DNA of 9,704 bases from NCBI GenBank assembly GCA_024641225.1, contig JAHEDN010000067.1:1-9704 (forward strand), in the 5' to 3' direction. A program made the translations under genes and the position numbers. Of this stretch, positions 5,341 through 9,704 are shown piece by piece (the first letter of the stretch is position 1; every line of letters starts with the position of its first letter). The notes under the pieces are model-generated. The model was not told the origin of the DNA. It searched no databases and saw nothing but the letters and a program-made list of their open reading frames with translations. Origin of the DNA: Burkholderiales bacterium. GTDB lineage: Bacteria; Pseudomonadota; Gammaproteobacteria; Burkholderiales; Burkholderiaceae_F.

Positions 5341-8300
5341 ATGTGCACTCCGAATCTCATCCGCATTCTGTTGTTGAACGCGGTGCTCCTGCTCGGCAGC
5401 GGGCACGCCGCAGCGGCGGATATGTGGCCGTTCGGGCCGCAACGCTACGAGCGTGGTAACGCCGCGCCGGCCGCGAGCGTTGCTCAGTTCGCGGCGCGCG
5501 CCGGGGCCGCTCGCCTGATCGTAGACAACGGCGACCCATCGGGCGGGAACCGGGTCAGTTCCGCAGTGATCGTGCTCAACGGCGACGAGGTGGTGCGGAC
5601 GTCCGATCTGAACCAAGGCGTCGCGAAAGTCGAGCGCGAGGTCGTCTTGAGCGCGGAAAACGCGCTGCGCGTCGAGTTGCGTGGCAGGCCCGGTGGCCAT
5701 CTGACGATTCGCGTCGTTCAGCCCTCGGGCTTTGTGGAACTGTTTCCGAACTGGACCCGTCCGGACCCCGCAGTTTCCGAGTTTTCCGTCACCCCGGATC
5801 GATCCGCGCCTGGCGCGGAGGTATTGCTTCGCGCGGTCGTTGTGAACCTCGCTGAGTCCACGCCGGCCGAGGCCGTGCTGGTCTTCGCGGTTGACGGTGC
5901 CCCCGTGGCGCAGCGCCGGCTCGGCTCCCTTGCTCCCGGCGCGCACCTCGAAGTGCTGCAGCCGACGCTGCTCGCCGAGCCCGGCCGTCACCTGATTACG
6001 GCGACGGTCGTGGTCGCCGACAGTATCGTCGAGCGAAACCGGAGCAACAACTCGCGGGCGCAGGTCGTCTACGTATCCGGCGAGGCCGCGCCGCGCCCTG
6101 AACTACTCTACGAAGAGATCGACTTCGATGCCTTGCAATTCGTCGAAGGGGCACCGGCAAGGATTCCCATCCGCCTTCGAAACCCGAGCTTCGTGCCCAC
6201 AGGGCCGGTGCCGGTGATGGCGCTGCTCGACGGCGTCGCCCTCAAGTTGTCGGGGGACGACATCATCCAGCCGGGCATCATCGTGAATCTCGCGCCCGGC
6301 GAAGAACGCGTGCTGTCGGCACCGTGGCCGTCGGTGTCCGCCGGCCAGCACCAATTGACGCTGCTCGCCATGCTTCCGGAGACGTTTCCGGACGCGGCGC
6401 TGCGCTCGGTCCACAGCTGGGATTTCATTGTCAGCTACGCGGCCCAGGCATGCCAGACAGCCGGGCCCGGCGAATGGAGTTCGCTGGGGCCGCGGCTCAT
6501 CGGCGACGTCTCGGGCGATTTGCCGCCGGGTTCCGTCGGCCGCATCGACGCGATCGCCTTCGATCCCTTCGATCGGACGAAGCTGTTTGCCGGCGCACCG
6601 AGCGGCGGTGTCTGGAAGAGCAGCGATCGCGGTCTCAACTGGACGCCGGTCGGCGATGGCCTTGGTTCGCTGAACGTGCGCTCCGTTGCCGTCGATCCGC
6701 AGGCGCCGAACATCGTCTATGCGGCCACCCGGAACGCCTATGGCGGGGACGGCAAGGGGATCTACAAGTCGGTCGATGGCGGCGCGACCTGGACGCAGTT
6801 CGCATCGCTCGCTTCGGTGGGCGAAGTGCGCGAGATGGTCATCCGTTATCCGAGCGCCAGCCAGTTCGTGATCTACCTCGCCAGCGATTTGGGCGTGAAG
6901 CGGTATCTGGGCACCGATCCGAACAGGCCGGCATCCACATTCGCCGACTGGGAGACGATCAAGTCGGGCAAAGCGATCGACATCGCCGTCCACCCCGCCG
7001 ACGACGCAACCGTCTACGCCAGCATGCTCACCAGCGCCGGCGAATACGACGGGCTCTGGCTGACCCGCAACGGCCTCGCAGAAACTGCGAAGGTCGTATG
7101 GACGGCGAAGGAAGCGGGTCTGCCCGCGAGGGAAGGCAACAAATCGTTGCTGCTCGATCTCTGGAAGAACGATCCACGGGTGCTGTATGCGGCCGTCATT
7201 TCGCCGTTCGGGTCGAGTGATGTCGATGCGCAGCCGGTGCTCGGCATCTTCCGCTCGACCAACAGCGGCGACACGTGGTCGCTGCTGCAGCTCTACTGGA
7301 GGAAAGAACTCCCCGGAGACCTCAATACGCCGTTCATTCGGGTCAATCCGACGCAGCCGCTCGTTTACTTCGGTGGCGTCAAGCTCTACAAGCAGTGGTT
7401 CGGCCACCCCACGCTGCCGGCCCAGCAGATCGGCAACGTCCATGACGACATGAAGGCGCTGGAGTTCGATCCCTTCGACCCAGACACGTACTGGGTCACC
7501 AGCGACGGCGGCATCTGGCGCTGCGTGAGCCACACAGAAATTCCGGACACCTGCCGCCATCACAATCGCGACCTTCGCGTCACACAGTTCTTCGACATCG
7601 AAGTCGCGCGCGGCGCTGCCAACCAGATCGCCGGCGGCACGCAGGACAACGGCACGATCCTGTCCACCGGATCGGTCGACTGGGACGAAATCAAGGGCGG
7701 CGACGGCAATTTCGTGGTCTTCGGCACGTCGGGCGGCGGGCTCATCTATGCACAGCACCAGTTCCTGCATGACGACTATGGCATCCAGCTCTGCTACTCA
7801 GGAACCCAGTGCCGCGCGCTGAATCAGGACTGGGTGGACGCGAACCGCGGCCTGCCGGAATACGGCCCGTGGCGCAGTTGGACTTACAGCGGCCAGAACG
7901 ACGCCTGGTTCACGGCCGACCCGACCTATCCGAACGGCAACGTGCTGTTGAGCCAGGGCGACGAGGTCTACCGGACGGCCGACTACGGCGCCACCTGGCA
8001 GCGGGTCGGGCCGCAGGGCAGCCAGGTCAAAGGGCACGTGCAGCGCGTCATCGTGCAACCCGCGACCGGCACGTGGATCGCCGGCACGAGCGAGGGCCAG
8101 CTCTGGATGCGCAGCACGGCCGACATCCTGGGGTGGACGCTGCTGTTCGAGCATCCGTGCCTGAGCGAAAGTTGGGGATGCGCGGCGGAGGTGGTGAGCC
8201 TGGCCCTTTCGCCCAAGGACCCGAAAGTGCTGTTCGCTGTCTTCGCGCCGAACGACCGCGCACGCGACTACACGCGGGTCTGGCGGCTGAAGCAGGATCC

Positions 8301-8595
8301 GGCCGCCTGGCGCACCTGGGTGGCGACGAACGTCACCCAGAACCTGCCGTCGACCTGGTCGATTCGTGTCATCGTCGGCGACGGCCGCGACAGCGGCGTG
8401 GCCTACGTCGGCACCAGTCATGCCGGGGTGTATCGCTGGATCGGCGCCAATGTCTCGACCGGCAGCTGGCAGGCGTACAACGTCTGCCTGCCTGGCGCCG
8501 TTGATGTCCGCGACCTTGTCGTGGGCGCCGATCTGCGCCTGCGCGCGGCGACGTTCGGGCGCGGCGCCTGGGTCGTCGATACGACCCGACCATGA
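5341..8595 (+). CDS. Exported CARDB and BNR/Asp-box beta-propeller protein
   Basis: A 1084-aa protein predicted to be secreted by Sec (signal 1-26, ending GHAAAA-D). Residues 55-127 form a beta domain with GGNRVSSAVIVLNG (68-81) and ENALRVELRGRPGG (106-119). Residues 142-245 look like a CARDB domain, with the typical ERNRSNN (231-237). Residues 250-365 form a second Ig-like domain. From about 378 to the end there is a large beta-propeller. Its BNR/Asp-box units are GVWKSSDRGLNW (423-434), GIYKSVDGGATW (473-484), GLWLTRNG (571-578), GIFRSTNSGDTW (635-646) and VYRTADYGATW (876-886). It also has GGTQDNGT (765-772) and a final ATFGRGAWVVD. This fold occurs in sialidases, xyloglucanases and sortilin-like proteins, but no catalytic set is evident, so adhesion or polymer binding is as likely as an enzyme. 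The ATG at 5341 has AGGTGG (5327-5332) 8 bases upstream; the GTG at 5329 falls inside that site. No obvious partner gene. Confidence 0.92.
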   Translation: MCTPNLIRILLLNAVLLLGSGHAAAADMWPFGPQRYERGNAAPAASVAQFAARAGAARLIVDNGDPSGGNRVSSAVIVLNGDEVVRTSDLNQGVAKVEREVVLSAENALRVELRGRPGGHLTIRVVQPSGFVELFPNWTRPDPAVSEFSVTPDRSAPGAEVLLRAVVVNLAESTPAEAVLVFAVDGAPVAQRRLGSLAPGAHLEVLQPTLLAEPGRHLITATVVVADSIVERNRSNNSRAQVVYVSGEAAPRPELLYEEIDFDALQFVEGAPARIPIRLRNPSFVPTGPVPVMALLDGVALKLSGDDIIQPGIIVNLAPGEERVLSAPWPSVSAGQHQLTLLAMLPETFPDAALRSVHSWDFIVSYAAQACQTAGPGEWSSLGPRLIGDVSGDLPPGSVGRIDAIAFDPFDRTKLFAGAPSGGVWKSSDRGLNWTPVGDGLGSLNVRSVAVDPQAPNIVYAATRNAYGGDGKGIYKSVDGGATWTQFASLASVGEVREMVIRYPSASQFVIYLASDLGVKRYLGTDPNRPASTFADWETIKSGKAIDIAVHPADDATVYASMLTSAGEYDGLWLTRNGLAETAKVVWTAKEAGLPAREGNKSLLLDLWKNDPRVLYAAVISPFGSSDVDAQPVLGIFRSTNSGDTWSLLQLYWRKELPGDLNTPFIRVNPTQPLVYFGGVKLYKQWFGHPTLPAQQIGNVHDDMKALEFDPFDPDTYWVTSDGGIWRCVSHTEIPDTCRHHNRDLRVTQFFDIEVARGAANQIAGGTQDNGTILSTGSVDWDEIKGGDGNFVVFGTSGGGLIYAQHQFLHDDYGIQLCYSGTQCRALNQDWVDANRGLPEYGPWRSWTYSGQNDAWFTADPTYPNGNVLLSQGDEVYRTADYGATWQRVGPQGSQVKGHVQRVIVQPATGTWIAGTSEGQLWMRSTADILGWTLLFEHPCLSESWGCAAEVVSLALSPKDPKVLFAVFAPNDRARDYTRVWRLKQDPAAWRTWVATNVTQNLPSTWSIRVIVGDGRDSGVAYVGTSHAGVYRWIGANVSTGSWQAYNVCLPGAVDVRDLVVGADLRLRAATFGRGAWVVDTTRP

Positions 8596-8906
8596 AGAGA
8601 CTTCTAGAACACCGACCCGACGTTCGCAAATCAACACGCTGGCGGACCGTGCGAGGCTTCTCGACGCCTGGCGCGCAACGTCTGGAAAGATCGGGGCCTG
8701 CACGTTCCCTGCGCCGCTCCGCTGTTCCCGCTCGACTTACGCTGGCAAGTTAGGCCGATGTTATGAGCACTCGGTAACTAGCCACCGACACGCCGCCTTG
8801 ATTCGAACCGACTCGTGTGCTTGATAGCGGACTTGTTGATTGTCTCCGCCAAGAGGCTTGATAACGGCTGGTTTCAGGGCGAACGCGTCAACCGACTGGA
8901 ACATCG
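8596..8906. other. Convergent intergenic region
   Basis: These 311 bases lie between the stop codons of the plus-strand BNR gene and the minus-strand small pair. No intrinsic terminator with a T-run is seen. A 53-codon frame beginning with an ATG that overlaps the BNR stop (8592) is Arg-rich and unsupported. The one notable structure is the imperfect hairpin at 8744-8783. Confidence 0.5.
8744..8783. repeat. Imperfect inverted repeat downstream of the BNR gene
   Basis: GGC pairs with GCC, AGTTA with TAACT and CCGA with TCGG. There is one mismatch, a two-base GG bulge and a 12-base loop, about 12 bp in all. No T-run follows on either side. It may help end or stabilise the BNR transcript, or it may be chance. 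Confidence 0.4.
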
Positions 8907-9260
8907 TCATCGTCGCGCTTGGGTCGGTCTGAGCCTGTCGCCGACCGGCAAAGCGGACATCGCCACTGGAACCTGCGGCGCCCTTTTCAGCGCGTCGCGT
9001 TCAGTCTCCGCGCTCCCGCACCAGCGCCAGCACCTTTCCTGATCAGCATTCGGTCGCGGCGCCGCTCGGCGATCGCCGCCATCCGGCCGGTTGCCGATCG
9101 TTGCCGTCGGCGCCACGCCGACCACGAGCACCGCAGCCGGGTCGGCGGTGATCTGGTCGAGCCAGCCTGCGGCGGTTTCGAGTAGACCTTCGGCCGCCTG
9201 TGCGGTCGATTTGGTTAGCCCGTCTTCCACTTCCGCGGTATTCAAATGGTCGGATGTCAT
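8907..9260 (-). CDS. Small hypothetical protein coupled to the zinc-ribbon gene
   Basis: A 117-codon frame with no recognised family. The first half reads as a real protein, with an acidic, Ala-rich, probably helical N-terminus (MTSDHLNTAEVEDGLTKSTA). It continues through GLLETAAGWLDQI to a hydrophobic AAVLVVGVAP near 43-52. The second half becomes Arg/Pro-rich and less protein-like. This may reflect a frameshift or decay after about residue 60, or a disordered tail. Support for translation is positional: the ATG at 9260 is preceded by CTGAGGAGA (9276-9268). That site overlaps the stop codon of the upstream zinc-ribbon gene, and only 12 bases separate stop from start. This is a typical translational-coupling layout. 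The function is unknown. I am fairly confident of the start and less so of the C-terminus. Confidence 0.6.
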   Translation of the reverse strand: MTSDHLNTAEVEDGLTKSTAQAAEGLLETAAGWLDQITADPAAVLVVGVAPTATIGNRPDGGDRRAAPRPNADQERCWRWCGSAETERDALKRAPQVPVAMSALPVGDRLRPTQARR

Positions 9261-9272
9261 CGACGAATCTCC

Positions 9273-9593
9273 TCAGATTGCGGCGGTTTTCGACGTGTTT
9301 TTCGTGGGTTGTCCGAGCAATTCGCGCAGCTTCTGGGTGTCCTTCTTCACCCAACTGCGCAGGGCGCGGACTCGCGCACGACGGTCGTCCTCGTCGTGGT
9401 AGGCGCGCCCCCATCGGTCGAATCCTCGTTCGACCTCGCGAAGCTCCAGTTCACCGGCATCGATGCGCCGCGCCAGCCGCCGAATCGTGAATTCGGCAGT
9501 GCGGCGACACGTATGCGAGCAGTAGGCCGCGGGGCGACCGCGCCCTTCGCGCGGGTCGAGCGCGGAACGGCACACAGGGCAGGCTTCGGACAT
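9273..9593 (-). CDS. Small zinc-ribbon protein (CxxC/CxxxC, GRPxxYCS signature)
   Basis: A basic 106-aa protein. The N-terminus MSEACPVC provides Cys5 and Cys8. The signature GRGRPAAYCSHTCRR (17-31) provides Cys25 and Cys29, giving a four-cysteine zinc knuckle or ribbon. The rest is highly charged and probably helical (RRLARRIDAGELELREVERG, then RRARVRALRSWVKKDTQKLRELL). The C-P-x-C...GRPxxYCSxxCR pattern recurs in small putative nucleic-acid-binding proteins, often in prophages, mobile elements and actinobacterial genomes. Nucleic-acid binding is therefore inferred. The ATG at 9593 follows GGAGA (9605-9601) by 7 bases; an in-frame TTG at 9617 lies before that Shine-Dalgarno and is rejected. 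It is first of a two-gene unit. Its promoter should lie within 9606-9704, where TTGACC and an A-rich run occur without a clear -10 box. Confidence 0.8.
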   Translation of the reverse strand: MSEACPVCRSALDPREGRGRPAAYCSHTCRRTAEFTIRRLARRIDAGELELREVERGFDRWGRAYHDEDDRRARVRALRSWVKKDTQKLRELLGQPTKNTSKTAAI

Positions 9594-9704
9594 CGCAATT
9601 TCTCCACTCGTAATCAAACGGTCTACCGGTTAACCAAAAAGGGCGATTTTTTTCTCTGCGTGAGGGTCAAGGTGGTCAGGTGGGACTTGACGCGGCAGAG
9701 CTCC

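Noticed and set aside
6103..7770. 555-codon minus-strand frame inside the BNR gene
   Set aside because: Antisense shadow of a well-supported gene. It is Arg/Val/Asp-rich with no domain; long antisense frames are common opposite GC-rich genes.
7798..8703. 301-codon minus-strand frame across the end of the BNR gene
   Set aside because: Same reason: antisense shadow with no family resemblance and no ribosome binding site.
8592..8753. 53-codon frame overlapping the BNR stop (ATGA)
   Set aside because: The ATGA overlap is attractive, but the product is Arg/Ser-rich, unlike a real protein, and the overlap can arise by chance at a TGA stop.
8749..8755. GTTAGGC, matching the integron attC R' core (GTTRRRY)
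   Set aside because: No partner RYYYAAC at proper distance and orientation was found, and no attC-type fold. A degenerate 7-mer alone is not evidence.
8800..8809. GATTCGAACC, which looks like a minus-strand tRNA T-loop
   Set aside because: The flanking bases do not form a T-stem, and no acceptor, anticodon arm or CCA is found around it.
9606..9704. TTGACC plus A-run as promoter of the zinc-ribbon gene
   Set aside because: No acceptable -10 hexamer lies 16-18 bases from TTGACC, so I mention it only in the gene entry.

Overview
The window reads as chromosomal DNA of a high-GC Gram-negative bacterium, most likely a beta- or gammaproteobacterium. By eye it is mostly GC-rich, with G/C at third codon positions. 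The genes include a sigma-type glutathione S-transferase, an LAGC lipoprotein, exported proteins with Sec signals, and a dodecin of a type common in Proteobacteria. The genus cannot be fixed from the sequence. Coding density is low: about 70% by summing the called genes, with several 300-700 bp gaps.

Left part (1-3922). A minus-strand glutathione S-transferase runs off the left edge. A gap of about 0.55 kb follows, then a minus-strand two-gene operon. Its first gene encodes an exported protein with an N-terminal domain like the g-type lysozyme inhibitor PliG. Its second gene encodes an outer-membrane-type lipoprotein with an LssY C-terminal domain. A hairpin lies just after the operon. Upstream of the operon comes a non-coding stretch rich in the heptamer GGTTCGG. 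It ends in a 64-base patch of only 23% GC, which directly abuts the 3' half of a tRNA-Asn gene (anticodon GTT to encoded CCA). No 5' half is present. The half-tRNA is followed by an intrinsic terminator. This is the expected shape of the far attachment-site scar of an element integrated into tRNA-Asn. The element would lie to the left and ancestral chromosome to the right.

Middle part (3923-5340). A small minus-strand dodecin gene lacks the usual flavin-stacking Trp and Gln. A strong stem-loop of about 50 bases lies beyond its stop codon. Three related palindromic intergenic repeats bracket it, one downstream and two upstream. About 0.7 kb without a convincing gene follows.

Right part (5341-9704). 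One large plus-strand gene (1084 aa) encodes a Sec-exported protein. It carries a beta-rich N-terminal domain, CARDB/Ig-like domains and a long BNR/Asp-box beta-propeller. Convergent to it, near the right edge, is a small minus-strand pair. It comprises a CxxC/CxxxC zinc-ribbon protein with the GRPxxYCSxxCR signature and a downstream 117-codon gene whose ribosome binding site overlaps the zinc-ribbon stop codon.

The theme is envelope or extracellular proteins (PliG-like, LssY_C lipoprotein, BNR/CARDB) around a tRNA attachment scar. No integrase, transposase, CRISPR array or complete RNA gene is visible.
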